Below are positions 49,444-58,887 of a stretch of 64,000 nucleotides of DNA, piece after piece. Every line of letters begins with the position of its first letter. Position 1 is the stretch's first letter. Location: contig JACRBL010000051.1 of NCBI GenBank assembly GCA_016234485.1, positions 248,001 to 312,000 of the forward strand, written 5' to 3'. Below the pieces are notes generated by a model. It ran no database searches. It saw nothing but the letters and a program-made list of their open reading frames with translations, and had not been told where the DNA came from. Position numbers and translations under genes: made by a program. This DNA is from Chloroflexota bacterium. Its GTDB lineage: Bacteria > Chloroflexota > Anaerolineae > Anaerolineales > Villigracilaceae.

Positions 49444-51410
49444 TCATTCTCCTTCTTTTCAGAAACCTGGTAGGGAACGTCGGTGATGACGATGCCAGGC
49501 GTGTTAAGTAATTCCTTGCGAAGCATATCGGCGGTGTTCATGTGCAGGGTGTTTTCTATGAATGACCCCGCCACGAATTGCGGCACGACGATGGTGATCA
49601 CTTCGTTGGGCTGGCGCTGGGCCAGGATTTCGTCCAGGTATTGAATCAGCGGTTCAAGGAAGAGGCGATAGGGCGAATCCACGATGAAGAGGCGGACGCC
49701 ATCGCCCCAGGTGTTCCACTTTTTCTGAAGTTTCTCGGTCTCCTGCGGGTCAATCGAGACGTGGATGGCGGTGACGTCGTGCGACAACATGCGCGCGTAG
49801 CGCAGTCCCTCCAGCGTCCCCTGATGCACGCCGCTGACGGGCATGATGACACGGTGACGGAACATATGAGGCGCAGGTTCCGTGTAATGGTCAAGGCTGA
49901 GGCGACGCGCCACTTTTGCGTAATGGCGGTGGATCACCCAGAAGATCGCCATCAAGGTGGGCGTCAGGATCAGCACAACCCAGGCGCCATCGGAGAATTT
50001 GGTCACGGAGAATACGATCATCACGATGAAGGTACACACCGCGCCAAATCCGTTGACCAGCATTTTGGTCTGCCAGCCTTTTTCGTTTCGAAGGGTGGAA
50101 CCGCGCTCGATCACTTCTTCGCCCTCTTTCAATTTTCCGATCTTCCACCAGCGCAGAGCCATGCCGCCCTGAGAAAGCGTGAACGAGAGGAACACGCCGA
50201 TGGCATACAGCGGAATGAGGCGCGTGACGCTGGCTTGGAAAATGACGATCAGCAAGGACGCGATGATCGCTAACGCGACGATGCCGCGCGAGAAAACGAG
50301 ACGACTGCCGCGATATGTCAACTGACGGGGCAGGAAGCCGTCTTTCGCGGCGAGGGCGCTGAGGCGAGGGAAATCGGCGAAGGCAGTATTAGCCGCCATC
50401 ACGAGGATGACAGTGGTGCCGCCGATCAGGGCGAGGTACAGGATGCCGCGTCCCCGGAAAACCGTCTCCGCGAGTTGCGAGATGACCGTCACGCTTTCCG
50501 AGGGGACCGCGCCGATCTGCTTGGAGAGGAAGGAAATCCCGAGGAAGAGCGAACCGAGGATGAGCGACATCCAGATCAGGGTGATGCCCGCGTTTTTACT
50601 GCGCGGTTCCTTGAAGGCGGTGATGCCGTTGGAGATGGCCTCCACGCCCGTCAATGCGGTGGTGCCGCTGGCGAACGCGTGCAAAATAAGGAACGGCGTG
50701 ATGGCCGATAACGCATGCAGAGATTCAATTTCAGGCGGGTTGGGGACTGTGCCAAGCGTTCCCGTCAGGAAGCGAATCATGCCCGTTCCGACCGCAAGGA
50801 ACATCATTACAATGAAGAAGTAGGTCGGGACAGCGAACGCGACGCCCGATTCTTTCACCCCGCGCAGGTTCATCAACATCACGAACATGACGAAGCCAAT
50901 GGCGATATAAATGCGATAATCAAAAAGGTGGGGATATGCCGAAACGATCTGCGCCACGCCCGACGAGACGGACACGGAGACCGTGAGAATGTAATCGGTG
51001 AGCAGGGCGGCCGCGGCCATGAGCGCGGGAATTTCGCCCAGGTTATCGCGCGCTACTATGTACGCGCCGCCGCCATCGGGATAGGCGTGGATGGTCTGCT
51101 CGTAAGACAGGGTCACGATCCACAGCAGAATGACGATCGCCATCGAGATGGGGAAGACGTACCCGAAGGCCATCGTCCCTGCCGCGGCCAGGATGACGAG
51201 GATCTCCTGCGTGGCGTACGCGGTGGATGAAAGCGCGTCCGAAGCGAAGACCGCCAAACCGACGGCTTTGCCGATGGTCTGATGCGGCGCGTCCGCGGTG
51301 GAGAGGGGACGTCCGATGAACCAGTGACTGAGCGTCCAACGAGGTTTGTGTTTGGTTGTCCGCCTGAGAATATGGCGCTGTTCAGGATTTTCTGGAGCAA
51401 TGGTGGTCAT
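49440..51410 (-). CDS. KimA-like APC-superfamily potassium permease with a C-terminal USP-like domain
   Basis: 656 residues. The N-terminal part has S-D-A-L-S-S-T-A-Y-A-T-Q-E, P-D-G-G-G-A-Y and about 12 helices, resembling KimA (YdaO)/KUP-like APC transporters, and G-R-P-L near residue 33. The last 150 residues (H-R-V-I-M-P-V-S-G-V-H-Q-G-T...V-I-T-I-V-V-P-Q) form a USP-like cytoplasmic domain, as in KimA. KimA is a high-affinity potassium/proton symporter inhibited by c-di-AMP. The two RCK genes downstream in the same unit support a potassium role. Confidence 0.85.
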   Translation of the reverse strand: MTTIAPENPEQRHILRRTTKHKPRWTLSHWFIGRPLSTADAPHQTIGKAVGLAVFASDALSSTAYATQEILVILAAAGTMAFGYVFPISMAIVILLWIVTLSYEQTIHAYPDGGGAYIVARDNLGEIPALMAAAALLTDYILTVSVSVSSGVAQIVSAYPHLFDYRIYIAIGFVMFVMLMNLRGVKESGVAFAVPTYFFIVMMFLAVGTGMIRFLTGTLGTVPNPPEIESLHALSAITPFLILHAFASGTTALTGVEAISNGITAFKEPRSKNAGITLIWMSLILGSLFLGISFLSKQIGAVPSESVTVISQLAETVFRGRGILYLALIGGTTVILVMAANTAFADFPRLSALAAKDGFLPRQLTYRGSRLVFSRGIVALAIIASLLIVIFQASVTRLIPLYAIGVFLSFTLSQGGMALRWWKIGKLKEGEEVIERGSTLRNEKGWQTKMLVNGFGAVCTFIVMIVFSVTKFSDGAWVVLILTPTLMAIFWVIHRHYAKVARRLSLDHYTEPAPHMFRHRVIMPVSGVHQGTLEGLRYARMLSHDVTAIHVSIDPQETEKLQKKWNTWGDGVRLFIVDSPYRLFLEPLIQYLDEILAQRQPNEVITIVVPQFVAGSFIENTLHMNTADMLRKELLNTPGIVITDVPYQVSEKKENE

Positions 51411-51491
51411 GCGAACTCTTTTCGTTTAAATACAGGCAAAATATTAGCCCGCAAATTTCGGGCGGGCGGGATTATAGTACAAATTTGATGA

Positions 51492-54400
51492 TTAACGTGA
51501 GGCTTCGCGGCGCGGTTGTTTAATCGGGATTTGAAGGGAAAAGACGCTTCCCTGCCCCAATTCGCTGTCCACCCAAGCGCGTCCGCCGTGACGTTCGGCG
51601 ATCGAGCGCACAATCGCGAGGCCCAGCCCTGATCCATGCTGGGCGCGGGCATCGCGCTGTTTGCCGCGATAGAATTTTTCAAAAAGACGAGGCAGGTCGG
51701 AGGGAGAGATGCCGATGCCATCGTCCTTCACTTCAAAGACAATGTCCTTGGTCGCCACGCGGACGCGCGCCTGCACCTGTCCGCCATTGGGCGTGTACTT
51801 GATGGCGTTTTCCACCAGGTTGTAAACGCCTTGATGCAAAAGCGCCTGGTCGGCTTCGATGGTCGCGGGCAGGTCGCGCGGTAAGTCCACTGTGAGGGAA
51901 ATGTTTTTCTGGCTGGCCTGCAATTGCAACGCGCCCACCACGCGTTCCACAATATCGTGGATGGGCACATTCTCCACTTGCAAGCCCACGCCGATCTCGA
52001 TGCGTCCCAGGTCGAGCAGGTTGTTCACCAGCCGCGACATATTTTCCACGCCCGAAACGATCTTGCGGACGTAACCCTGTTGCTGGTCGTTTAACTCGCC
52101 CACCATTTCGAGCATGGTGGCGTAACCGCGCATCAACGTCAGCGGCGAGCGCAGGTCGTGGCTCACTGTGGCGACAAATTCCGACTTCATCGAATCGAGT
52201 TCTTTGAAGTGCGTCACATCGCGCAGGATGCAGACGCGTCCCACGGGGCGTCCCTCCGCGACCACGGAGGAGGCGGTGGCGAGATACGTCCGCCCGCCCT
52301 CAAAGGAAATCTCCGCCGATTGCTTTTCCGAAGGCGCGGCTTGCAACAGATCGAGCAGAGATGGTTGACGGATGAACGTCTCGATGGATTGTCCGCCGTT
52401 CTGCGCGAGGTCCACGCCGACCACACGCGCCGCGGCGGGGTTCGCCAGCATCAAACGGTTTTGCGGATCAATCACCAGCACGGGATCGGGCGTGGAATTG
52501 AGGATCGCCTCCAATTGACGGCGACTCGCTTCCACGTTCAGGAAGAGGTGCGCGTTGGCAGTGGCGAGCGCGGCCTGGCCGGCGAGAGTCGTCACGAAGC
52601 GCGCGTCCGATTCGGTGAAGGTGCGTTGCTGGTCGTAGGCGGCCCACATCGCGCCGTAGTAGCGATTCTCGTGGCGCAGGGCCACGGCCAGGAGCGAAGC
52701 GGGCTGAGTCAGGTTCAGGTCAAGATCGAGGATGCGGCTACGCGACACGCTGGAGAGGACGAGGCGATCCTGTTTCTGGACCTGGTGGAGGATCTGCTCG
52801 TCGAGGTGCGCGTACTTGTCTTTGGCGGGGCCGAGGCTGAAGCGCGACGGCAATTCGATGGATGTTTTCGGTAGGATGGCTGGCGAGAGGATCACGCTCA
52901 CCGCGCTGGCTCCGCTCGCCAGCACAGCCTCCAGCACGGGCTTCACCGCGTCTTGCATCTCCAGGCTGGACGCGACGCCCTGACTCACCGCCAGCAGGCG
53001 ATTAAGTTCATCGAGGCGGGCTTGCAGGCTGGCGCGCATCACTTCAAAGGCGCGGCTGAGTTGGCCGACCTCGTCCACGCTTTCCACTTTTAGCGGGCGA
53101 TCCAATTTACCTTGCGCGATGCGGTCGGCCTCGGAGGCGAGGTTTTGCAGAGAGCCGGTAATCGTCCGCAGGCCGAAGCGCAACGAGAAGAGCGCGATAG
53201 CCGCCAGGATCAGGATCATAATGGTGAGCGGCATGGCGGTCAGCAGAGCCAATTCCTGCGCCTGCCAGGCCGGGATGTTCAAAGCGACTGCCCAGGCGCG
53301 CCCCTCCACCTTTTGATAGTAGACATATTGCCGCGTGCCATCGGGCGCGGTGTGCGTGGTGAACGGCTCGTCGGCGTTTTGCGGGCCATCATAAATAGTG
53401 TTGATGATGCCCGCGCTCGAATGATAGAGGATCACGCCGAGGTCATCCACCAACATGCCCGCGCCTTCCGATTCGGTCATACCTTGCAGACTGCCGATGA
53501 GCGGTTGCGTGAGCGGATTCGTGCCGAGGTCAGTGCGACCGATGAGGACGCGCTGGACCTGCCCGGCCGCGTCCACGATTCCCACCATGAACGAGACGCG
53601 GGCCGCGTCGGAGCCGGGGTTGATCGGCGGGATGGTGTAGATCTGCACCAGCACGAGTCCCTGCGAGGCGAGGGTGATACCGGCGTCCTCCTTGGGGAAG
53701 AGGCTGAACGTCTCGCGCGAGGCGGCGGGATGCCCGCCGAGGACCGAACGAGAGTTGACATCCAGCACGATGAATTGGTCAAAGTAGGGACTGGCCTGCA
53801 TCTGCTGGGCAAGGAGCGAGGAAAGTTCGGGGTCAACCGCGCTGAGGAGACGCGAGTCAGCGGCGAGTTGGACGGCCAGGTTCTGCCCCGTTTCGAGGAA
53901 GAATGGCACGCTCTGCGCGGCGTTGTTCGAGACGCTCGCCAGGCGGTCGCGCAACATATCGCGAGCCACCGATCCAGCCACGATCCAGTCGCCGATGAGC
54001 AGGGTCAGCAGAAGCAGGGAGATGAAACTGCCCGTCCCAAACAGGAAGCGGCTTTCAAGGCTTTTTTCAGAGGGAGAGGGTTGCAGCGGCGTGGAAAGTC
54101 CCCAGGCGTTCGGGAAGAAGACCGCGAAAATCTGCATCACCAGCCCGCCAAAAATGACCTCGCCCGCGAAAGAGAGCGTGGCCGCGCCCGCGTTGCTGAG
54201 GGCATAGTCGAGGCGGACGGCGGTCTGGCCGGGGGCGGTGAGGAACGCGCCGACGATATAGATGAAAGCGTAGAGGGGAATCAGCAGGAGCGCGGCAACG
54301 ATCGGCTGGCGCATCAGGCCATAGGTCAGGGTGCGGAAGCGTTGGCGAATGTTGGAGGCGTAGAGGCCGGCCAGCAGGGCAAATCCCAACATGCTGAAAA

Positions 54401-54791
54401 TGGTGTGGGTGTCCCAGGCGCCGCGCAAAATCCCCGAAATGAAACCGAGCGCGGCCGCGCCGATGGGGCCGAGCGGACCCGCCGCGAACATCCACGGCAG
54501 GGCCGAAAAAATCATCAAAGCCGGCGGAAGCGGCTCGGCGGGCAGGCCCGGCATGGGCAGGGCCGATCCCGGGGGCAGGCGAAAACCGAAGAATAAACTG
54601 GCGACGGGGACAAAGATGAACAGGCCAATAAAAATCCCCCACGCGCGTCCTTTAATGGACGGTTGCAAAGCCCTCCAACGATACAGGGCGTAAATAACCA
54701 TCCCAAAAAACAAAAACCACACCAGCACACCCAATCGGGAAGGGGCTGGCATATAAAATCTTCCGCCCAAAAGAGATAAGAAAAATTCCAT
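51492..54791 (-). CDS. Large membrane-bound hybrid-input histidine kinase
   Basis: 1099 residues. The N-terminal 250 residues carry about seven hydrophobic helices. A helix near 265 leads to an extracytoplasmic sensor (about 290-510), closed by a second helix near 515-540. Then come a HAMP domain (V-D-E-V-G-Q-L), a GAF domain (about 600-770), a PAS domain with V-L-V-I-D-P-Q-N-R, HisKA with S-H-D-L-R-S-P near 870, and HATPase_c with N-L-V-E-N-A-I-K-Y, D-D-G-I-G-I and G-S-G-L-G-L. No partner response regulator is adjacent. It is flanked by the permease and acyltransferase genes and seems to stand alone. Confidence 0.92.
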   Translation of the reverse strand: MEFFLSLLGGRFYMPAPSRLGVLVWFLFFGMVIYALYRWRALQPSIKGRAWGIFIGLFIFVPVASLFFGFRLPPGSALPMPGLPAEPLPPALMIFSALPWMFAAGPLGPIGAAALGFISGILRGAWDTHTIFSMLGFALLAGLYASNIRQRFRTLTYGLMRQPIVAALLLIPLYAFIYIVGAFLTAPGQTAVRLDYALSNAGAATLSFAGEVIFGGLVMQIFAVFFPNAWGLSTPLQPSPSEKSLESRFLFGTGSFISLLLLTLLIGDWIVAGSVARDMLRDRLASVSNNAAQSVPFFLETGQNLAVQLAADSRLLSAVDPELSSLLAQQMQASPYFDQFIVLDVNSRSVLGGHPAASRETFSLFPKEDAGITLASQGLVLVQIYTIPPINPGSDAARVSFMVGIVDAAGQVQRVLIGRTDLGTNPLTQPLIGSLQGMTESEGAGMLVDDLGVILYHSSAGIINTIYDGPQNADEPFTTHTAPDGTRQYVYYQKVEGRAWAVALNIPAWQAQELALLTAMPLTIMILILAAIALFSLRFGLRTITGSLQNLASEADRIAQGKLDRPLKVESVDEVGQLSRAFEVMRASLQARLDELNRLLAVSQGVASSLEMQDAVKPVLEAVLASGASAVSVILSPAILPKTSIELPSRFSLGPAKDKYAHLDEQILHQVQKQDRLVLSSVSRSRILDLDLNLTQPASLLAVALRHENRYYGAMWAAYDQQRTFTESDARFVTTLAGQAALATANAHLFLNVEASRRQLEAILNSTPDPVLVIDPQNRLMLANPAAARVVGVDLAQNGGQSIETFIRQPSLLDLLQAAPSEKQSAEISFEGGRTYLATASSVVAEGRPVGRVCILRDVTHFKELDSMKSEFVATVSHDLRSPLTLMRGYATMLEMVGELNDQQQGYVRKIVSGVENMSRLVNNLLDLGRIEIGVGLQVENVPIHDIVERVVGALQLQASQKNISLTVDLPRDLPATIEADQALLHQGVYNLVENAIKYTPNGGQVQARVRVATKDIVFEVKDDGIGISPSDLPRLFEKFYRGKQRDARAQHGSGLGLAIVRSIAERHGGRAWVDSELGQGSVFSLQIPIKQPRREASR

Positions 54792-54843
54792 GGTGATTGG
54801 AGCGATTATAGCCGTAAATCGCGACTGGGGAGGCCTTTCGGGT

Positions 54844-55578
54844 TCATATCAGATTTGAGTGGCGATACGCCCCCTGATACTCCTCGGGCAAAAGATTCGC
54901 CAGTTCGCGCATGATGCGGTCGGTGCCGTTTTTCAGGTCGGCGTGACGATCGCCTATTTTGTCGAGGCGGAAGGGACGCCCCACGGTCATGCCGACGGGG
55001 AGGCGCGGCCAACGCTTCAGCGCGGGCCAGACGCGGTCATTCTCCGTCCCCGTCACCGCGATCGGGACGAGGGGGACATCCGCGCGCAGGGCGAGGAAGG
55101 ACGCGCCGTCCAGTCCCTGCTCGAGGCCGCCCGCCACGCTCTCGCGTCCCTCGGGGGCGATCATCACGAAGCGTCCGAGTTTGAGCGAATCGAACGCGCA
55201 GTTCAAGGCCTTTCGGTCGGGGCGGCCGCGGTGGAGCCAGATCACGCCGTAGGCCTCGGCAAAGAATCGCAGGGCGGGGATGTCGTAGAGATTGCTGGCC
55301 GCGAGCGGATCAATTTCCTGCGAGAGAAGACGCGAGAGGATGACGACCACGTCCGCATCGCCGAGGTGATTGATCACGATCAACGCGGGACCTCGCGCGG
55401 GGAAATTCTCCAGGCCGCGCGCCGTCACCTTGAGCCGCGTCCCCACGATGATGCGTTGCAGATGCCACAGTGCGCGGCGCGCGAATTTGCGCCCGAGCGA
55501 GTATTCGGGCATGCGCGTCAACTCGGGACGCAGGATTTCGGAAACAGGTTTAGGAGGGAGCGATGGCGGAGTCTGCAT
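54844..55578 (-). CDS. 1-acylglycerol-3-phosphate acyltransferase-like protein
   Basis: 244 residues. PlsC motif N-H-L-G-D-A-D (H-x4-D) near residue 66 and I-A-P-E-G-R near 140, with V-P-L-V-P-I-A-V in the next strand. The enzyme would add acyl chains to lysophosphatidate or a related glycolipid at the membrane. Its start overlaps the preceding acyltransferase by 29 nt; a GAGGGG ribosome site before that ATG supports this start over the later Met. Third gene in cmk-plsC-plsC. Confidence 0.85.
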   Translation of the reverse strand: MQTPPSLPPKPVSEILRPELTRMPEYSLGRKFARRALWHLQRIIVGTRLKVTARGLENFPARGPALIVINHLGDADVVVILSRLLSQEIDPLAASNLYDIPALRFFAEAYGVIWLHRGRPDRKALNCAFDSLKLGRFVMIAPEGRESVAGGLEQGLDGASFLALRADVPLVPIAVTGTENDRVWPALKRWPRLPVGMTVGRPFRLDKIGDRHADLKNGTDRIMRELANLLPEEYQGAYRHSNLI

Positions 55579-56236
55579 AAACCCCTCGATAATCCTCGGG
55601 TAACAAGCCAGCCAGATGACGCATCACCAGGTCGGCGTTGCGTTGACGCGCTTCGTGCCGCGCCGCGCCTTTTTCGACGATGGGCGGCAGGTCAATTGGT
55701 TTGCCGATCCGCATTTCGAGCGGAGGCTTTTCGCCGCGGCGGGCGCGCTGCCAGAAATCATCCGTCGTGCCGACGATGGCCGCGGGGATCACAGGGACGT
55801 GCGTGGCCTCGGCCATGTAACCGATGCCTGGCATGGCGCGTCGCATGGCGGTGACGTGCGAACGTCCGCCCTCGGGCGCGATCAACAGCGGTTGCCCAGA
55901 TTTAAGAATGCGCGTCGTCCGATCCAACACAGAGCGGTCATACTCGCCGCGATGCACGGGCATCACGCCGTAGAGCCGAAGCAATTGCCCCTGCCCAGGC
56001 TTGGCAAACACGTCCGATGCGCCGATGATCTCAAGAGACTCAGGCCAATACGCGGCCGCGAAGGGCGGGTCAAAAATCGAAACGTGGTTCATCGCCACCA
56101 GATAGGCTTTCCCCGTCGGCACATGCTCGCGCCCTGAGATTTTCACGCGTCCCAAAACGCCAAATATCCCGCGAAAGATCGCCCGCAAAATCAGGCGGCT
56201 GATTCGAAATCGCAGGGGGACGCGGTAATCATCCAT
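55550..56236 (-). CDS. 1-acylglycerol-3-phosphate acyltransferase
   Basis: 228 residues. N-H-V-S-I-F-D (H-x4-D) near residue 50, then P-V-H-R-G-E-Y, and I-A-P-E-G-G-R-S near 118, all in PlsC order. The first 25 residues are hydrophobic with the G-R-V-K-I-S-G-R-E strand. It overlaps the cmk end by 8 nt. Cytidylate kinase supplies CDP/CTP needed for CDP-diacylglycerol, so the operon may couple nucleotide and phospholipid synthesis. Confidence 0.88.
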   Translation of the reverse strand: MDDYRVPLRFRISRLILRAIFRGIFGVLGRVKISGREHVPTGKAYLVAMNHVSIFDPPFAAAYWPESLEIIGASDVFAKPGQGQLLRLYGVMPVHRGEYDRSVLDRTTRILKSGQPLLIAPEGGRSHVTAMRRAMPGIGYMAEATHVPVIPAAIVGTTDDFWQRARRGEKPPLEMRIGKPIDLPPIVEKGAARHEARQRNADLVMRHLAGLLPEDYRGVYADSAIAPS

Positions 56237-56903
56237 TGCACAATTCTTTCACGCGGGCGAAGACCTCATCGGCGTTCAGGCGATCCGAGTCCAGGATCAC
56301 CGCGTCGTCTGCGGGACGAAGCGGCGCGACCGCGCGGGTGGAATCGATTCGGTCGCGTTCGCGCACTTTGGAGAGAATCTCGTCGTAATCGGCCTCGCCG
56401 CCTCTCGCACGAATCTCGTCAAAGCGACGGCGGGCGCGCTCCTCGGCAGAGGCGTCGAGATAAATTTTCAAATCCGCTTCGGGCAAGACGACCGTGCCGA
56501 TATCGCGTCCCACCATCACCACGCGGCCGCGCTGACCGATGCGCCGTTGTTGCTGACTCATCTCGTGGCGCACGCCCGCGTAGGCCGAGACGACGGACAC
56601 GTTCGCGTCCACTTCGGGACGACGCGTCTCCCAGGTGATATCGCGTCCCGCGACGATCACGTCGCAGGCGCGTCCATCCGACTGGGAGGCGGGCGCGACA
56701 TCAATGGGCGTTTCGCGTGCGAGACGCGTCACCGTCTCCTCGTCGCGGACGTCCACGCCGCCATCGAGCGCGAGCCAGGTGACGGCGCGATACATGACGC
56801 CCGTGTCAAAGAAAAGATAGTTGAGTTCATCGGCGAGTCGTTTTCCGATGGTGGACTTTCCCGATGCGGCAGGGCCGTCTATGGCAATGGTGGAGGGGGG
56901 CAT
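56229..56903 (-). CDS. cmk: Cytidylate kinase
   Basis: 224 residues. P-loop G-P-A-A-S-G-K-S-T near residues 9-17, then F-D-T-G-V-M-Y-R-A-V-T, G-R-D-I-T and G-R-D-I-G-T-V-V-L-P-E-A, with S-A-E-E-R-A-R-R-R-F-D in the lid. These are typical of bacterial CMP/dCMP kinase, which phosphorylates CMP in the cytoplasm. First gene of the cmk-plsC-plsC unit. Confidence 0.95.
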   Translation of the reverse strand: MPPSTIAIDGPAASGKSTIGKRLADELNYLFFDTGVMYRAVTWLALDGGVDVRDEETVTRLARETPIDVAPASQSDGRACDVIVAGRDITWETRRPEVDANVSVVSAYAGVRHEMSQQQRRIGQRGRVVMVGRDIGTVVLPEADLKIYLDASAEERARRRFDEIRARGGEADYDEILSKVRERDRIDSTRAVAPLRPADDAVILDSDRLNADEVFARVKELCNG

Positions 56904-56904
56904 A

Positions 56905-57015
56905 TTGTAGGGAGTTAGGAATTAGGAATTAGGAGATACGCGATACCCGTTACGTACTGCGTATTGCATATTGCGTGTTCCGTGTGTACTGATTACGTGT
57001 GTACTTGTGTACCTG
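56905..57015. repeat. Intergenic dispersed repeat, TACGCGATACCCGTTACG/GTGTACTTGTGTACC type
   Basis: The 117-nt gap upstream of cmk is almost entirely repeat: TTAGGAATTAGGAATTAGGA, then GATACGCGATACCCG, GTATTGCATATTGCGTG, and GTGTACTTGTGTACCTGTG. The last part is shared with the insertions near 58200 and 63850, and the CACGGAACACGC motif with 6390. Confidence 0.7.
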
Positions 57016-57020
57016 TGTAC

Positions 57021-58790
57021 TTACTGCTCCGAATCAACGAACAGATCATTTCTCACCCAGAGGATGATGGTTTCGTTCGTGGAGGGGAGTTCGCGGTAGG
57101 TGAGCCAGCGCAGGTAGCTGGAGAGGAACGCGTCCCAGATGGGAGAGGCGCGCCAGGCGAAATCCTGCCCGCGGTAGGCGGCGGCGAGACCGAGGTCATC
57201 GCGCAGGGGAGTGATGACGACGTCAGGCGCGGAGGCGGGGTCGAGGGCGGGGACGACGATCGGGCTGTAGGCTCGGAGCGACCAAAGCAGGGAGGGAGAG
57301 TCCAGCCCCTGGACGGTGACCGCCAAACTGTCCGCGTGACCCGTTGCCAATTTGGAGGTTTCGTTCAGGGTTCGGAGCAGCAAGTCGGCTTGCGCGGGGC
57401 GCGGGGATGAGTCCCATAAATCCACGGTTTTGGCGTCGCGGCGAAGTCCCGTCCCGCCCCAGGCCGCGCCGAGGGTGTAGAGGCCGAGCATGATGGCGAT
57501 GCCCCAAACCGCGCCGACGCGGGCGATGCGCGTGGACCAGCCAAACGCGACGAGGACGAGGCTGAGGATGAGCAGGATGAGCGACCCCCAGAACGAGAGG
57601 AGGTAGCGCGGCGCAACCGGCGATGGCGGCGGATTATTGGCGAGGGTGTTGAGGCTCATCCACGCGAGGGTGAGAAGGATGATGGTGAAAACGAACACGC
57701 CGATAATTTCGAGTCGGTCTTCATCGTGGACGAGTTCGAGGTGGCGAGAGAGTTCGAGCGCGGCGAGCGTCCAGATGGGAACGAGCGCCCAAACGAGGTC
57801 GGCGGTTTGGTGGGCAGGGTAGAAGGCTGCTAATAAGAGCGCGACCAACATCCATAGGCTGAGGCGGATGAGGCGGCGTCCCATGTTCCACCAGCCGCGC
57901 GCGACGGCGGCCAGCGCGAAGAGGAGGCCGAAGAGTTGGTACACGCCGAGGGCGAGGAAGAGTCTGCTTGCTGGCACGGTTACAGGCGCGACCCAACCTT
58001 TAAGATATTCCGGCAATGAGGCAAGCCAGGCGCCGAGTCCTTGCGGGGAGAGGAGGAGAAGGGTGGAGGCGGCGAGGAGGGTGACGAGGAAGGCGGTGAG
58101 AAGTGGTACGTATTGCGTATTGCGTGTTTCGTAACGTGCCGTAAGAGATAGGAGTTGCGAGTTAGGGGATTCGGTTTCTGAGGAGAATTGTGTACCTGTG
58201 TACGTGTCTACTTGACCATCTTCCATCGGCGCAGGGCGCGTGGCCATGAACTGCGTCAGCATCCAGGCGAGGAGCAGGCCGAGGAGGCCGGCCCAGAGCG
58301 AGGGGCCAGAGAGGAGCGCCAGGGCGAGGAAGACGCCCGCGGGGACGGATTGACGGCGGAACCAAAATCCCGCTGCGAGCAGGAAGCAGGTGACAGCGAG
58401 GATGGGGCTTCCCGCCTGACGCGAGAGGGCCACGAAGGCGGGGTCAATGGCGAAGAGGAAGGCCAGGATGGCCGCGGGGCGCGGCTTGATCAGGTCACGA
58501 AAGAGGAAGGGAACGGCGACGATGGCCGCGCCAAACAAGGCAGGGATGAGGCGCGCCAGAAAATTGGAACTTTGGAAAATAAAGAATAAGATGGCGGTGA
58601 GGTTGGTATACGCGACATGGGAACTGAGCGCGGGATGCTGGCCTTTGACGATGTGGAGAGCATCCAACGCGAGGCGCGCTTCGGAATCGGTGAGCGGCAA
58701 TTCACCGAGGCGGACGAAGCGCAGTCCGAGGGCGAGGAGGAGGGCGAGGATGTATAAAATTGTCTCGTAACGGGGGGGACGGGAGTTCAT
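57021..58790 (-). CDS. PMT-type membrane glycosyltransferase (ArnT/GT39-like) with an in-frame repeat insertion
   Basis: 589 residues with about 12 helices. The first loop has L-G-E-L-P-L-T-D-S-E-A-R-L-A-L, the acidic segment (D-S-E) expected in PMT/ArnT-like enzymes that transfer sugars from polyprenyl phosphate. A strongly polar stretch, with N-T-Q-Y and E-S-P-N-S-Q, sits between two helices and is encoded by the dispersed repeat at 58104-58222; it is absent from the helix pattern around it. Start MNSRPP chosen; the longer reading runs out of the membrane pattern. It neighbours two DUF2298 proteins, a familiar pairing. Confidence 0.75.
   Translation of the reverse strand: MNSRPPRYETILYILALLLALGLRFVRLGELPLTDSEARLALDALHIVKGQHPALSSHVAYTNLTAILFFIFQSSNFLARLIPALFGAAIVAVPFLFRDLIKPRPAAILAFLFAIDPAFVALSRQAGSPILAVTCFLLAAGFWFRRQSVPAGVFLALALLSGPSLWAGLLGLLLAWMLTQFMATRPAPMEDGQVDTYTGTQFSSETESPNSQLLSLTARYETRNTQYVPLLTAFLVTLLAASTLLLLSPQGLGAWLASLPEYLKGWVAPVTVPASRLFLALGVYQLFGLLFALAAVARGWWNMGRRLIRLSLWMLVALLLAAFYPAHQTADLVWALVPIWTLAALELSRHLELVHDEDRLEIIGVFVFTIILLTLAWMSLNTLANNPPPSPVAPRYLLSFWGSLILLILSLVLVAFGWSTRIARVGAVWGIAIMLGLYTLGAAWGGTGLRRDAKTVDLWDSSPRPAQADLLLRTLNETSKLATGHADSLAVTVQGLDSPSLLWSLRAYSPIVVPALDPASAPDVVITPLRDDLGLAAAYRGQDFAWRASPIWDAFLSSYLRWLTYRELPSTNETIILWVRNDLFVDSEQ
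58104..58222. repeat. Dispersed GTACGTATTGCGTATTGCG/GTGTACCTGTGTACG repeat inside a coding sequence
   Basis: About 110 nt within the PMT-type gene. GTACGTATTGCGTATTGCG and GTGTACCTGTGTACGTG match the units near 56960 and 57000. Frame is preserved; the peptide reads N-T-Q-Y and Q-V-D-T. Confidence 0.75.
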
Positions 58791-58887
58791 GGAGGGTATT
58801 TTAGCATATCCGTCATCACCCCTGCCCATCTGCCTGGTCTTGATACGATGAACGAACACCGTCTACTCGACCACCGAGGGGAGGCAA

